From: Megachile rotundata
Lineage: Eukaryota; Arthropoda; Insecta; Hymenoptera; Megachilidae
Reading direction: 5' to 3'
NCBI RefSeq assembly: GCF_050947335.1
Contig: NC_134983.1
Coordinates: 7,440,001 to 7,504,000, forward strand
DNA length: 64,000 nt
Part shown: in pieces, positions 22,661 to 36,560 of the stretch
How the letters are laid out: each line of letters starts with the position of its first letter
How positions within the stretch are numbered: position 1 is the stretch's first letter
Notes under the pieces: generated by a model
The model's database searches: none
What the model saw: only the letters and a program-made list of their open reading frames with translations
What the model was told of the DNA's origin: nothing
Made by a program: the position numbers and the translations under genes

Positions 22661-23780
22661 AATAAATATGCCAAGACTGTCAGGAAGCGTTAGTATTTCC
22701 ATTTTGCATTTCTACTAATGTTAATATCGGTGCATAATTTTGAATTTTTCATAATTGTACAACTGTACATTGTAATTTTTACATTTCAAATTATCTCTTA
22801 TTTTCTTGCAACTTTTTAGGTAGATACGTAATTTTATGTATCCACTTTATGTCCATCATTCGTCTACTTTACATTCGATCTAAAAGTGGTCATCGAACGT
22901 CTGAGAATGTAGTATTAAATAACAAATGAACACGACAAAATAATATACCAAAAGAGAAACTGAAGTCAGAAAACTAATATGGCGTCGAAAGTAGGGGAAC
23001 TGTACTGCGCATGCTCCATAAATGGTCACGAATTTTAACTTACCAAAACATTCCTTATTTATAAGTTCTTAAGAAACAACTGTATACAATTTTTTTTTTT
23101 AAGTTGTATATAAAAAATGTAATCTAAAAATATTTCATAGACAAATAAAAATAAATATTGTACTTAAAATATTTAATATATTATAGTCTATGAGTATTAT
23201 ATTTGAACTCTTTTGTATTTATAATACAATATAGGTACATACACGTAGATATGTATGTATATAAATACATGTGTGTGTACGTACCGATTCACGCATGCGT
23301 ATAAAGCCTTTACTACTGCTGTCGCCATATTGCTTGCTTGCCTTCACGAACGACACGATTTCCTCAAGATGGTATGTACAAACATGGCAATATGACCACA
23401 TTCTCAGTAATACCGTATGCTGAATATATGTTTGAGCTCAATGTAAATGTCAATTGAAGATTAACGTACAACCTATTACACTACACATATAAAAATCTGC
23501 ATCAGTAATATATACATGCATATGTAATTATTCTTAAAAATTAATCAGTAACCAATTCGAAAGAAGAACAGAGAATCACAATACACGTTCTGAGTGTTCA
23601 GTATACTTTGTCCGTTTATTCTAGCACACTTTTTATCAACAGTAACAAGGATATAAGTGTACAAGATAAACAAAGCACCGTTACGTATTAAACACGGTGA
23701 ATTTATATGAATCGGTTTAAAAATGTTGGCAAAACATGTAGCACGATGAAAAAGATGCGAACGGTACTAGGTGAAAACTT
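22661..23780. other. AT-rich stretch with TA/GT microsatellite-like sequence
   Basis: About 23,215-23,285 is a degenerate TA/TG/CA dinucleotide run, with a T run near 23,090. A short CpG-bearing patch around 23,285-23,400 interrupts the AT-rich DNA. Nothing else was seen. Confidence 0.45.
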
Positions 23781-24260
23781 CTCGTTCTTTACATGAAATT
23801 CTTCGTGGTCAAGCTCAATACGGAGGTATCTTTCCGAGCTCGATTTATAGTTTTATACCTGCGGTAGAGAGAAGAAGAGATAGCTAATAGACAAGATTTA
23901 CTACGGCACGCCCGTCTCAATTGCGGAACAAATTTATCTTCTCTGTGGTCAGCAGCCTTCCCACCGTTTCCTAGCTTCAATCTTGGTTCCGCCGCTCGTG
24001 AAATATTGGCTTACCCCTAGACTCGAAAGTTACTTGACAAACGAATCGATGTACGGTTGAAGGAAGAGAAAAAGAGGAACCGTCCCTATGGAATTGCCCC
24101 TGCCTGTAAACTTTCTTCCCCGTTTCGAGATCTGATGGAAAAACCTCTACACTTTCTCTTCCCTATTTTCTTCGGGCCAAACGTTCATATGCAAATTGTT
24201 CCATCCGACATTTATTTCGTCACACTGCTTTTCGAAAGTGCTCGAAATCGTTTATTTCTT
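23781..24260. other. Mixed-composition island
   Basis: Unique, more complex sequence. Short frames at 23,789-23,980 (minus) and 24,057-24,269 (plus) are unrecognised. Confidence 0.35.
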
Positions 24261-25859
24261 CTTTGCTAATATTTTAAGCGTACAGAATGATTCTCGTAAC
24301 GCGATAACTTAACTCGTTAATCATTCAGCGTAGGCGAAAAGTTTTCGAATAGAAGTTGCATGAATTCCGCGGAAAAATTTAGTGCTGTAATTGATTTGCT
24401 GCTGGATTGCTTTTTTACCGGGGTTATCTTTCATTTTTTAATTGGAATACTTAATATTACTTCTTGAATTTATATCAAGTATATTTTACATAAAAACTTA
24501 ATTTTTCTATTATAAATCTTAAATTCTCAAAAAATTCATTTCTATTATAAAGATTTGTTTAAATACAAAGGATAAATAAGTGTATTTCACAGCCTTTTTA
24601 TTTTATCTTATACGATACTTGTCTTCTGTGTGTTGAGCACATTTCTCACATGTGAGTGCAGTGCACTCATTTTTCTCCATTATCACAATAGTACTTAAAA
24701 TGGTAAAACATATTTTATAATACAGCGCAATATTATCAACGAACATGTACCCAATATGGAACACGTTCCACATTACGTACAATCAACGTGCTTCATATTG
24801 CGTGCGCACGCATTTCAACAGGAAAATAATTATCCGAAGCGAATAAATTTGATAGTACATTACGAAGAAAAATAAACGTCAATGATAAATCGTGGAAATA
24901 TTTTATAACTTATCTAAAACGTAATTATTTAGCTTGCCTTTCAGAGACTTTTGCGACACACTTTCCGAATGTTCACAATGAAATGTTTTATATGGCCTCT
25001 GACAAATTCATTGAGATATTGCGGAATTTCATATCAAGCGCAGTTACCGCATTATCGGATTGGCAAAGACAAAACATCAGAATGCCAAGCGTTCCCTTAA
25101 TTGCATGGATACTCGTTTATCAGAACTCCTAAACTATATCACCGTTCAGACGTACAATTCGCAATCAAGTTAATGGTGTATTATACAGTCACATTCTATG
25201 TTTAGTTAGACTAGCAAGATCGAACGTCTTGAGATTTATCGGGAACACGTTCTGAAACGTAAGTATAGCCTCTCTCGCGAGGCTGATTTATTTGCATCTT
25301 ACGTGCTGCAATTCTATGACATCGCATGCTAAATTGAATTTCATAACCCTTCTACGATTTACATGTAACTGTGTTCTCTTTGGAGCTGCTTGCTAGTAAT
25401 TTATATCGAGCAAAGTATCACCGTGACACAGAAAGAAAGGGAAAAAAGAAGGACGTTCTTTGGCAGCAAGCATTTCATTTAGGTTCGCGATCGAACTTTT
25501 AGCTTGCAAGTCTTATAATCATTTAGGTAACTTTGTAACTGCTGGTCACGACACCTGCAAAACAAATATATGTATAGGCTTTCTTATGGTGGCAAATATT
25601 TATTGTTTAGAATGATAACAGTCGTGATAATTCATTTATTAATACACTTTAGCGAGTGAATTGCGAAGATTTTAGAGTTAGGTTGTTGTTTATGTGGACA
25701 CTGATTTTGAAGCACAGGTGATAATTGTGTACAGATAGAGTAAATTTTATTGGGAGTTAATTTTATTAGGGAAAATATGGCAACAAAGGGGCTAAAGGTC
25801 ATTTAATTGCTGATTTTTAGGAATTTAGAGATTTGAAAAGTTAGGGGTAGGTTTGGAGT
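24261..25859. other. AT-rich stretch without recognisable feature
   Basis: Unique sequence. One octamer-like ATTTGCAT word occurs near 25,288, which may be chance. No credible reading frame. Confidence 0.4.
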
Positions 25860-26225
25860 TTGAGGAATGTGGGAATATGACAATATGAGAATTGGATAAT
25901 GTGAGAATGTGAGAATGTGAGAATGTGAGAATGTGAGAATGTGAGAATGTGAGAATATGAGAATGTGAGAATGTGAGAATGTGAGAATGTGAGAATGTGA
26001 GAATGTGAGAATGTGAGAATGTGAGAATGTGAGAATGTGAGAATATAACAATATGAGAATTGGATAATGTGAGAATATGAGAATGTGAGAATGTGAGAAT
26101 GTGAGAATGTGAGAATGTGAGAATGTGAGAATGTGAGAATGTGAGAATGTGAGAATGTGAGAATGTGAGAATGTGAGAATTAGACAATTTGAGAATATGA
26201 AAATTTGAACATTTAAAAATTTGAA
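25860..26225 (+). repeat. 8-bp minisatellite, unit GTGAGAAT, with 168-bp higher-order repeat
   Basis: Two near-perfect blocks of GTGAGAAT follow the variant CAATATGAGAATTGGATAAT, which starts at 25,881 and again at 26,049. That 168-bp spacing equals 21 units. High homogeneity implies recent expansion or conversion. The minus-strand reading frames encoding an 8-residue His-Ile-Leu-Thr-Phe-Ser-His-Ser repeat are artefacts. Confidence 0.97.
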
Positions 26226-27130
26226 ACTTGGAATATTTGAGAATTTAAAAATTAGAAATATAATAGTAGAAATAGTAGCTTTGAAAATTCGAAAGTTCTT
26301 TAAAATAAAAAGTGGGACCCAAAAATTTACTTCTCATAATCTAATTAAACAAGAAAACCACCATAATAGAAACACTCATTTTCAAAATCTATCAATTCTA
26401 TACGTATTAAAATCTGCTTACAGTTGAAATTATAAATTAAAAAAATGCTAATTCCTCGAAAACATAAACATTGTTTACGCGTTGAAATATTACTCCGCTA
26501 TGAGAAATTAGTCAACAAAATGCATTGTCAAAGTCCACAGTAATTTATACATTCACCTATTAAATATTACATACTTGACGATATACTACTTTTAACTACA
26601 TTTACACGTACTTAACAGATAAATAAAAAAGTCTTGATATATTTTTATTACTTATAACGAAAATAATTGACTTGCATAACAAACATATAATGTCCCATAC
26701 TATCACAGTTAATTCGTTGACACCATTTGATATAATAATCAAGTACAAACTTCAACCAAAGAAAACGCTCACGACCGCAACATGGTTGCAATTAGATACA
26801 ACTTTTAACTCGTAAAATCGTAGATTATAAAACAGTGGTCTATAAATTACAACTTCCATCTCGTAAACTTAGTAATATTATTAGTTAATGAATTATTGCG
26901 TCGATTTTTTGCCTAAAGTTGCAATTTCGACGGCAACGTAATATATTAATTCCATCTTTGCGAGTTAATCCAAGGTGATTATCGCGAGAAATATCTCAGC
27001 CGTAGAAAATGAAAAGTATGTCACTTTTAATATACGGTGAACATACTGCTTGTCAAATGCTTTCATGTATCGGTAAATGTATATACATACATGTACACGT
27101 ATATATATGGCTGTTTGTCCGTTCGTTGGC
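26226..27130. other. AT-rich stretch without recognisable feature
   Basis: Unique AT-rich DNA. A TA/CA dinucleotide-like patch lies at about 27,070-27,112. Confidence 0.45.
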
Positions 27131-27447
27131 ATTCTGAATCATTCTCGATTCCCCGAGTTCATCGCAGACGCGTGTTGAGAATGATACATTATTTCCCATG
27201 CGAATGTTTCTTTGCTGCGTAATGGGCGATAAATAACATAAATTAATGCCTTATTCCAGACATGTCGGTTATTTATGCCCCGGAATAACTTTATCCCGAC
27301 GCGTGATTACTGGCAGGCACGCAGCCCTGCGTTTTACTCGCTTCCCCTTCTTCTATCTTTCTCTTTCTACCTATAATCTCCCTATCTATATCCTTAGGTA
27401 TGTGCTGATACTTTGAAAGTTCGAATCGTTTCCTAACCCACGGTATA
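27131..27447. other. Mixed-composition island next to a transposon
   Basis: CpG-bearing unique sequence (GCAGACGCGTGTTGAG near 27,164; CCCGACGCGTG near 27,295). It adjoins the left end of the TA-flanked element. Candidate regulatory sequence by composition only. Confidence 0.3.
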
Positions 27448-27857
27448 CAAGGTATTACCTTTAATACTACTCACGATTTTTCTCCCACTTGTAGCCACCT
27501 TACGAAAAAAAGTTTAGAACAATATCTGCAGGGTGTGAAGTGCACAATAGATATTAGTAAAGCAAATTTTGAAAATAGTTTGTTCTCTTGGCAAAGTGAA
27601 GGTCACCTTGGGTTTTTTAAATAGGAACATACATTTTTTTTATTCATAGCTTTAGAGGACATCGAGACGAATTCAAAACACGTGTTACATGATACTTTTA
27701 TTAACATATTACTCGATTTACAGAAGTGGAAATGTATTGTGCAAAGATGGAAATCTGTTGTGCACTTCATACCCTGCAAATATTGTTCTAAACTTTTTTT
27801 CGTAAGGTGGCTGCAAGTGGGAGAAAAATCGTGAGTAGCGCTACAGGTAACACCCTG
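27448..27857. mobile_element. 410-bp non-autonomous DNA transposon (MITE-like) with 100-bp TIRs and TA flanks
   Basis: The left 100 bp (27,448-27,547) and right 100 bp (27,758-27,857) are inverted repeats. They share TACTCACGATTTTTCTCCCA, CCACCTTACGAAAAA, TTTAGAACAATAT and GAAGTGCACAA in inverse order. TA dinucleotides lie immediately outside both ends (27,446-27,447 and 27,858-27,859), as expected for Tc1/mariner-type insertion. The 210-bp interior has no transposase, so movement would need an enzyme from elsewhere. Related copies occur at 45,533 and 56,825 in this window. Superfamily assignment rests only on the TA flanks and is uncertain. Confidence 0.88.
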
Positions 27858-27859
27858 TA

Positions 27860-28560
27860 TATTTTCAAGAAAACGTTAAACGTATTTCTGCCGAAAAGAT
27901 TTGCTCGAGCAAAACCTTGGAGTTTAATCGCAATTGTTGTCCATAAATTCCGGTTCATCCACATTAATCAGAGCGTGGAGCACCAGAATTGTTTCGGTCG
28001 CATGGATACGTAAATTCGTGATTAGCTGATAATAAATCATGATTCATGGCGTGGAATTTAGGTGAATCTGTGGTTTGTGTATTCATATCGAAAGAATGAA
28101 GATAAGTCGGAAATTTCGGAGGAAAAATGTAGGAAAATAGTTGTGTCATGATTTATGTGGAAATAAAAGAAACTTGTTTTTCTTATTTTGTTAATTGGAA
28201 TTTATTGACGTGACTATGATTGTAAAGGTATTACACATGCATTGAACACAGCTGACGCTGGTTTGCGAAGTAAAAACCGATATTACTTTCTATATTATTG
28301 AATGGTGTGGTAGATTAGTGATGGGTTTGAGTGAATCACTGGCGCGAAAAAGTATTGAGAACTAGTATTTGTAATGCTGTGGAAGAAGTATAGTAACTTC
28401 TAATGGCTTTATTTATGTAAAATTATGTTTGTTAAGCATTAAATATGATCTGATTTGATTAGTGCTTCGTTTTCTTCTATTTTGAAAAATAATAGTCAAA
28501 AAATTGTAATTGTGTACCTGTAGTGATAGAAAGCATTTGAAATCACTTTTTATTGACAAA
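27860..28560. other. Unique sequence without recognisable feature
   Basis: TGAACACAGCTG near 28,244 resembles the start of insect miR-317 as I remember it, but the rest does not match and no hairpin is evident. Otherwise nothing was seen. Confidence 0.4.
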
Positions 28561-28564
28561 TAGA

Positions 28565-28735
28565 GTAATAAATTGCCAAATGTCCAAATACCTAAATGTT
28601 CAAATTCGCAAATATATAAATTTCTAAATATCTAAATTCCGAAATATTCAAATTCTCAAATATCCAAATTTTCAAACATCCAAATTTTCAAAATTCCCAA
28701 ATTCCCAAATTCCAAATTCTCAAATTACCAAGTAT
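28565..28735 (-). repeat. Degenerate CAAATTCC/CTAAATTT-type minisatellite
   Basis: Short words CAAATTC, CTAAATT and CCAAATT recur at roughly 8-bp spacing for about 170 bp. It is pyrimidine/adenine-rich on the plus strand and looks like an old relative of the other 8-bp arrays. Confidence 0.7.
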
Positions 28736-28739
28736 AAAA

Positions 28740-31700
28740 ACGACAAAATTTGTAAATATACAATCGAGTGTAAAATTTGAAAATTTGAAAAATTTTAAAT
28801 ATTGGTACTTAAACTTCCAAATCTCTAAACCAGTCATATATTACTTCAGAATTCTATTTGTACGTTTAGTTCTCCTGCTAGAAGTACGTCACGATTCCCT
28901 AACTCGCTGTGTGTTAGAAGTCAGAAGCGCGTAATTAAGTAAACAAGAATGAATAATTATTCGTATCAAGAAATGGTAGACATACACTTAATGTATGGCC
29001 TTGTTGAATCTAATTCAGTCAAAGCTAGATGTTTATACGCGAATCGTTCTCTCATAGACGTCTACCAGATAAGAAAACATTTCACAGATTAGATGAACGC
29101 TTATTATATACAGGTTCGTACAAAAAGCAAGTACCAATTAGCAGTAAACTACTTATATTTATTCTAATGAACACAACATTACAAAATGTTCAATTTGTTT
29201 CTTTCGTTTCAGTCCTTGGCTTTAAATATCGCAAACATACAAACAAATAAACTTTTGTTATGTACACTTTGTATAACATTAAAAAATACATTATTTACGA
29301 ACATTACATTTGAAACATAAAATTACATTTAAAAAATCTCCATTTATCAGTAAATAATGTGAATGTTAAATCCATATAGATGTTGCTAATAAATTACACT
29401 ACATTTCCTCTTTCCTTCTTTTTTATTAAATACGAAGAAACACCGGTCCATTATCATTAACACCTTGTACATACTTACACGCAGAAAATTTCATTAACTT
29501 TGAAAATTCTTACAAGATTTTCTTTGAGCAAAAATATACCTTGCAGTCTGTTCTGATGGCATTGAAATTTCACATCAGATAAAATATTTGTATCATTAAC
29601 ATTGCAAAAGATTTAAATGGATTATCTTCATAGTATATTTATGTTTTTATAGTGTCTTCGCGATTTAGATCTTACCTTTATGTTTTTATTGTATCTCTAA
29701 GATACCATTTTGGTATCTTTATGTCCGTATATCTATCTGTCATATCTTTATGATTTAAATATTACTTTAGTATTTTTGTGTCTTGAAAGTATCTTTACGA
29801 TTTAGATATTAGTCTTTGTGTGAAATGATTCGTATACTCATAAAATTTTGCAGTTTTTCGAAACCTTTTGTATATCATAACTGCGAAGTCTCTTGCCTTT
29901 AAATTCTTAATATTTTCAGGATTGACTTTCGACACATTTGTACGACACTATAACAGATCGCTTAACTCGTTTTATCTAATCAAGTGAACATTATACCGCA
30001 ATATAAAACGCAGAAATTTTACTGTCAATATCTTTTTAATCTTACAAAACACATAGCATTATGTAGCACACGTAAATCGATAAAAATACGAGGTACGCGT
30101 TCCATAAATCTTGTCTTCGGGTTATTGATAGATACGTTGATTTTTCGATAGTCCGATATGTAAGTGAAAAAAAAATGGATTCCGGTTCTAATCACCAACT
30201 AAGCGTAACGAATAAGGATATTTAATTAAATCAATTCGCGCTGATACGAGATATGTAAAGAATATAAGACTAGAGAAATTCTTGAATTTCCAGTGAAGGA
30301 ATGCTAAGCAAGTCATTTAGGCGTTAATAAATATGAAACAATGTGCATAGTTTAATGCATCTGGTATGGATAATTATTCGTGTAATGGGCAGCGGCATTT
30401 CTTTGAAACAGGATTTGAGTACAGTTACTTCTACGAAAGCACCGGTCAATTAATTCCAATTAACGTATTATTCCGTTAATTAAGAAATCTCGTTATTGCA
30501 TAAAATATCACTGAATGTACTTATCTGTTTTCATGATCACTTCGTTTTACGTAAGCTGGAAAAAAGTTACAATTTATGTTTGGCATAAACACGTGTAATT
30601 ATTGTAAATGAATAGTACGTACTTTACAAGTTGTAAAAGGACTGAAAAAAGAACATTCCTCCTTCGCTTCAACATCGAGTAAACAACTCCGTGTGTTCGG
30701 TTACAAGAAATCTTTTAATATCACACTATTTGCGAATACAATAGCTCGATTAACGGTTTTCATAGTTTCATAAATCGGAATCGGTTATTTGAGCTTGAAA
30801 TCGAACGAACTGAAGAGGAGACATTTACAGAAAGACTTATAAGATATCTATAAAGGGAGGTCGGACAAAACTGTGGTTAATCGAAAACTCTGATGTTGAT
30901 TAAGATCGTAGGTAATCGCAATCCAATCAAGGTTTATTACAGATTAATCAAGATGCTATTACAGCATAAACAGTAAGTTTATAGTAAGAAAGTAGTGTTA
31001 AACGATCAAAAAAAGGTCATCCACTTTCAGTCATATTGTACCGTGGGAAGTCACCGTTGCAACTAAGAATAAAAATATTGTGCATCCAAAGAGAAGTTTA
31101 TTTAATGAAATTTTGTATCAGATATTAGTAGTTTATTAAGAAATCTTCAAATTAGTAGCCAATTGCAATTTAATGTGTATAGACTAATATTAGCTGTAAT
31201 TTACTCAAAGTTAAATGAACTTAACATGTAAGTTGATTGAAAATAACTTCAGATGGCGGTAAATACGTGTGTTCTTGTGTAGCCGATAAAGGTGTAATCG
31301 CTCTTTACCACGGTTCTTTTACAAGATTATAATTATTGCAAACGATAGGTTTTAAGTATGTAAATAATACACTTACATGGTAATTATATGGTAAATATGG
31401 TATACTGTAAAATTATAGTTATACAGTTACAGTTATACAGTTATAACAGTTATAATATTATACAGTTGCACAATTATATAGTTATACAGTAAAATTTCAA
31501 GTGTATCAGCGTTTATGTACAATTTAGGAACAACTATTCTTTCAACTATTTTTCAGAAATTATTAGTAAATTTATTTATGTATATTTGTTTACTAATGTA
31601 ATATACAAGTTTTACAGATATTTAAAATTTGCCTTTAAGGCAAATTTTTATATGACTAATATTTGGGAAAGAGGTTATTCGTGTATTTGTATTGTATAAT

Positions 31701-32550
31701 TTTTGTTTCTCCGTCAATTTGAAGAATCCTTTATTCTACTTTGCAGTAACGAAATGACACGTTTATTCATTTTATGTGTATTTTTAACAAAACAGTTTCC
31801 CTATCAGACTCTATTTTATAATAAAAAATTCACGCAAACATGGATGCGCGATAAATTCGAAGAATTATAGCGAATAGCGTTTTTACCTTAAACCACGAAT
31901 TCCCAAGATTCTTTTTAATTTTTGCTAGTTGGACAAAATTGTAAATCCCAAAATATTTGGTGGATGACAAAGTGTTATAGGAAAATATGTTGAAATCTAT
32001 AAAAAGTTATGAGGAAAAGATTTATTCTAAGTTTATAACATTACCTATTCTTTATTTATAAAAACAATTACATTTTAGTACATGCTGTTTATTAGTACAT
32101 TTCTAAAATAATTAAACAGAAGTAACAAAATAATTTCTAATAAAGAAAGATTAATAACTTAATTACTATAAAGTTTAATTGAAGTTAGTGGTTCTAAGAA
32201 TTATTTTTAACTCGAGTCCATATAAGCGGACACATTCGTGGCCATATATCCGGACAAAACTGTATACAATCTATACAGTACGCAATCTGTACAATAACAA
32301 AATATATAATATCTATATAATAATAAGATATATGACATATAGTACTTCTTTAACTAAATAATTCTTCATCGTAACACAACAAAATTTAATTTTTTGTAAT
32401 TGTCAAAATGTAAATTACTTCTACAAATTCAAAATCGTGCTAATATTGCAGATTGTATTTGTAATATTCGCAGGTCATAATTGTCCCAAGGGACACTTTG
32501 GGAAATGTTTTCTACCTACAAAAGAGCATCGTGTTCGATATTACACTGTT
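28740..32550. other. Long AT-rich stretch with degenerate low-complexity patches
   Basis: About 29,600-29,830 holds imperfect TATCTTTA and CGATTTAGAT repeats. About 31,385-31,485 holds TATACAGTTA repeats. The rest is unique AT-rich DNA. GGACAAAACTGT-like words near 30,858, 31,930 and 32,252 share one orientation and may be remnants of transposon ends, but no paired ends were found. No credible gene. Confidence 0.45.
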
Positions 32551-33350
32551 CTCCGATCAAAAGTAACGCACATTATTGATTCTTTCATCCGGTTTGATTG
32601 ACTGGTAGAAAAGGACATCAACTATGAAATGGCTTAATAATTTAGCCGTGAACGTGCTGGCTGTTCGAACACTTGCGTGTGTCAGCGTAGATTCAAAGCC
32701 GTATTGGAGAATCCCGTGGAAGGAGGTTGCTCGGTGAGTTATGGACTCGACGGGACAACGTGGCCGCCGCAACATTAATTGGTTCTATCGCCCAAACGAA
32801 CACATGTCGGATTACTCGTCTCGCTCCGTTGGTACATATACATACGTCAGGCGGCAGCACCATCACCGAAGAAGAAAAAGAAGAAGAGAGAAAGGATGGG
32901 AAAGAAGAAGATGAAACAGCAGCAGCGGCGAAGCGGTAGAAAAAGAGCAAGAAATAACAGTGGAACGAGAAAAAGGAAGAAGGAGATCGGGACAAGTCTG
33001 TCCTTTCATTAATCAACGATTAAGCCTCTGGCCTCGGCCTTTATGAATTATTATGATACCACATCTCACGACATCGCCATCAGTCACGACTCGTCGTGTA
33101 TCTCGGTAACTATCTCCGGGGCCGACTGACAGACGGGTTTACATTTATCACCGTCATCTTTTCAGCATGCTTGATTTATCTTCTCTGCATTATCATTTGG
33201 CACTTTGACATTTTGTTTGAACGGATAACAGCGGCTAATGTCGTTTCGCCTTCGGTCCAGATACATGCGGAATACCCGTATCTCTCTTGGAAAGCTACAC
33301 ACGTACGAGACTGTACGGTTGTATTTCGATTAACGCCATGAAACTGACAA
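32551..33350. other. CpG-bearing island with strong GAA-rich purine tract
   Basis: Mixed-base sequence with CG dinucleotides. A purine-rich tract of GAA/GAAG words covers about 32,865-32,990. Four reading frames of 70-107 codons overlap in opposite strands and frames; those across the purine tract encode Lys/Glu or Ser/Phe runs and are compositional. Candidate regulatory island. Confidence 0.4.
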
Positions 33351-36070
33351 ACTTTAAGCTGTCAAGAAAATAGCAGGTCACGAACAGCACGAACGAAAAT
33401 TGATGCGATGTAATTTATGTAATACGACGATAATTGATGAACGCTTTATGAGTTTGTGTTGGAAGCCTGATTTCTTCTCGAATAAACGTCTTCAGAATTT
33501 TATCAACCAACGAAATTATTCTATTCTGATCCTACAGATTATACGCAGCAAACATTCGAACAATTGCAAGGATTATTCGGATGCAAAAGAAATTGTTAAT
33601 AATAATGGTATTTATAATTCCGTCAATATAAGTATTGATTAAAATTATGAACACGGTAGAAAATGTAACATTATCACTGATAAAATGAATTATTTATTTA
33701 TCAAGATTTTGCAACATATATGTATATTGTTACATATTGTAGCTATTTCATGCGCGATAAACACTATCATAATTTTTTAATCTTTTTGTACACGATCGAA
33801 CCTGCTATGGAAATGTATAAACTGTTTTCACCTTGAAAAACGAGTTCTTTTATCGCCTGAATCTACAAAATAATTGTACTTATCTTGATTTACCGTTTAT
33901 GCTTCTAATAAAATAGAGAAAATGTTATGCTGACAGAAGATATTGCTTTGAACTGTGACTATAAAATAAATGTTAACGCGCACTACGGTTTGACATAAAT
34001 TGTAGTATTTACCAAGAGAGTTTTTTTTTTCGCGAGCATTAAGCAGTAAATAAATTCATTAATTATTTATATTCGCGATATCTCCTTTATCCATCACTGT
34101 TCGATAATGGCGGGGAATTCATTAATCAAATCCGATGACGGTTTAACGGGATGAAATTAATGCTTATTTTTTTCTCAACCGCAATTAATATTTCGTTACA
34201 GATAACGTTAACTTAGCAAAAAATATCTAATGATTGTATAATGGCGGTTAATCGAAATATTATAGTACTCATCGTATAAAGATAAAAATTAATGTAACTT
34301 AATTTATCTTGTAATATTGTTGATCCTTTCAATTTTCAGTTTTTTCAGTTAAATATATATTTCTAATTCTTGTATATTTTGTAAGATTTATTTGCGGATG
34401 TTTTCTTCTCTCACTATTCATTTTCGTTCATCAAAAAGTCCTAATATTTATAATTAATTTAATTTTACATTTATGTATTATTTATAATATTGTATTATAA
34501 CCAATAAGCTTTACAGCGTAACTCACAATTCTTATATTAATAAAAACGATATTACGTATCAAATTAAAATCGTACAAAATTAAAACAGCTGAATAAATGA
34601 ACATCCTATGATTGAAAATATATTAAGTTGTCCTACAAAAATGATAACTATTATTTACAATGTAAAGAGCATGTAATTAATTAATTTTGCGTCGAAAGCA
34701 ATTTACAGCCACGAACCATTAAATTGTGACTCAACACGAAATTACTATAATCACAAAGCAGATAAAAGAAACAGAAGTGGCACAACAGTCGACAAAATTG
34801 TACACTTTCTACGAGAATTCTATCCAGAAAGATACTTTCACGCTGTCCTTAATTGAATTTATGTACCGTTCTATTTCATGTTTCAGATTTTCATGGCAAC
34901 GTTCGATAAATCTGTCGACATTACAATCATAAGCGTAAATTACTGTCAAACGAATGACCCAATAAAAAGAAGTTGATGTTGCGAGAAGAAGAGAGAGGGT
35001 TAGGATTAACGCTAATCAAGAATAAATTATAATCATACTAACACCCTGTTCACGGCCTCTGGGTTTTCGTTTATGGCGGACAGAAGAGAAACGAAGGGAT
35101 AGAGAAGAGGAATGCTTTAATTTATTGGACGACCGAAAAGACATTGCACGTAAGCGCATAACTTGTATTTATCAGAATCTGACCGTTTACTCAGAAACAT
35201 ATTACCGGCTTATCTGCTGGCCAGATAGCTACTTTATTTTAGAGACTTTTATTACACATGCCGCGGTATTCCGTATTTCATATATTGGGCTCATGCTAAT
35301 GTACACGTAACATTTTATTTATTACATTATTTCATGCTCTTTTATTCGCTTTTAAACAGTTAATTCATTTTTGAATAGTGCGATGTTCAATTATATCTCA
35401 AACTCTTAAAAATGTCTTTCATGTGTAGGGGATATCGATTTAGTACAATTGAAAACAGGACAAGTTAGTTCTATTTTTATTTAAATTTAAGTAATCATTT
35501 TTCAAATATTTTATTTCAATAATATCCAAGTTTGGTCGCTAATTAAGGAGTTATTTTTACAGTCATGTTCTAGGAATAATATTTTGATAAGAATGGAGCA
35601 ACGAAAACAGTTGGAGTTAAATCGCATCGGTCAATTTTTCGAAACGCTTCCCTCCGGATATATGGCCCCACGTGGTCTTAAACAGTGTTCATGTACCCGA
35701 ACATCAGTGTACATAAGTAATGTTACGAAGAATGAGCGCTAACAAACTAAAACAGTATTAATAACTGTTCATAAATTACAGCTGTATTAATAACTGATAA
35801 AGATATTAATGACTAGACTTATTCAATAAAATTAATAAAAAAGTTCTTGTCATTTTTTGCACCGTGAACAAATTTTCACACAAATACTTCAAAACTCCAA
35901 GTTCATTTTGCAAAAAAGTAGCAGAATAAAAAGTGTATTATTTTCCGTCTTTACCACGTATTCCTCCGTGTTTCGGTTGTACATCAGATCAGAAACAACC
36001 TGTATCCGAAAGAACACGTAGATAAAATCCACGGATCCCTGGTATAACACTCGAAAGCAAGGCAACGAGA
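33351..36070. other. AT-rich stretch without recognisable feature
   Basis: Unique AT-rich DNA. CACCCTGTT at 35,042 resembles the terminus motif but lacks the final TA. A patch around 35,040-35,240 is slightly more complex. No credible gene. Confidence 0.4.
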
Positions 36071-36560
36071 TAGTAAGCATATAGGGTCCCTATAATATAG
36101 GGAGAGAAAGAAGATGGAGCAGGGTACCGCTTATTTACTCAAGCCACGAGTTGATGTATGGTCCGCTGCTGGACGTTGTCGGTGCCTTTCATTTGGCCGC
36201 CTCATGCAGAGACAAGAGATAACCTCGCCTCTGATCAACGACTCTCTACTCTACGGAGTCTCTAAAGGCCTTCGCTACATGATCCAAGCATGGGGATGGC
36301 ATGAATCTCGAGGTATTCGTGGCGGAATCGAGGCTCTAGACGCGGATCGTGTAATGGACAATGGAAGGATCGTTTTTCTTTCCTGACTTTTCGACCGGTT
36401 CTCCTTCGGCTATATCTACGCAACTTTTGCTGGCCAGCAATTTGAACAGCAGCCAGGTTTCAACGCTAACGCCATAATTAACCTCTTGCACCAGTATTCT
36501 TGGATGACGCTAGCATACGTTTCAATTGATCGTTCGCTTTTGGATGACGTTAATGACTCA
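36071..36560. other. Mixed-composition island with a 15-nt palindrome
   Basis: It starts near the palindrome TATAGGGTCCCTATA at 36,080-36,094 and continues with CpG-bearing unique sequence. The 90-codon plus frame at 36,114-36,386 is the only frame of size and matches nothing I recognise. It could be a small exon, but no splice or homology evidence supports it. Confidence 0.35.

Noticed and set aside
25803..26187. Minus-strand frames of 82 and 120 codons rich in His-Ser-His-Ile-Leu-Thr-Phe-Ser
   Set aside because: Same artefact, from the GTGAGAAT array; overlapping frames encode the same repeat.
28243..28265. Match to the start of microRNA miR-317 (TGAACACAGCTG)
   Set aside because: The match to the mature sequence as remembered ends after 12 nt and no complementary arm is visible upstream, whereas true orthologues are conserved along the whole mature sequence.
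32238..35667. A 15-bp inverted match (GGCCATATATCCGGA) at 32,240 and 35,653 as ends of a 3.4-kb element
   Set aside because: The match is short and AT-centred, has no target duplication, and does not start with a plausible terminus; no transposase lies between.
36114..36386. 90-codon plus-strand frame as a small gene
   Set aside because: Uninterrupted but without any recognised motif, promoter or conservation evidence; kept only as part of an island.
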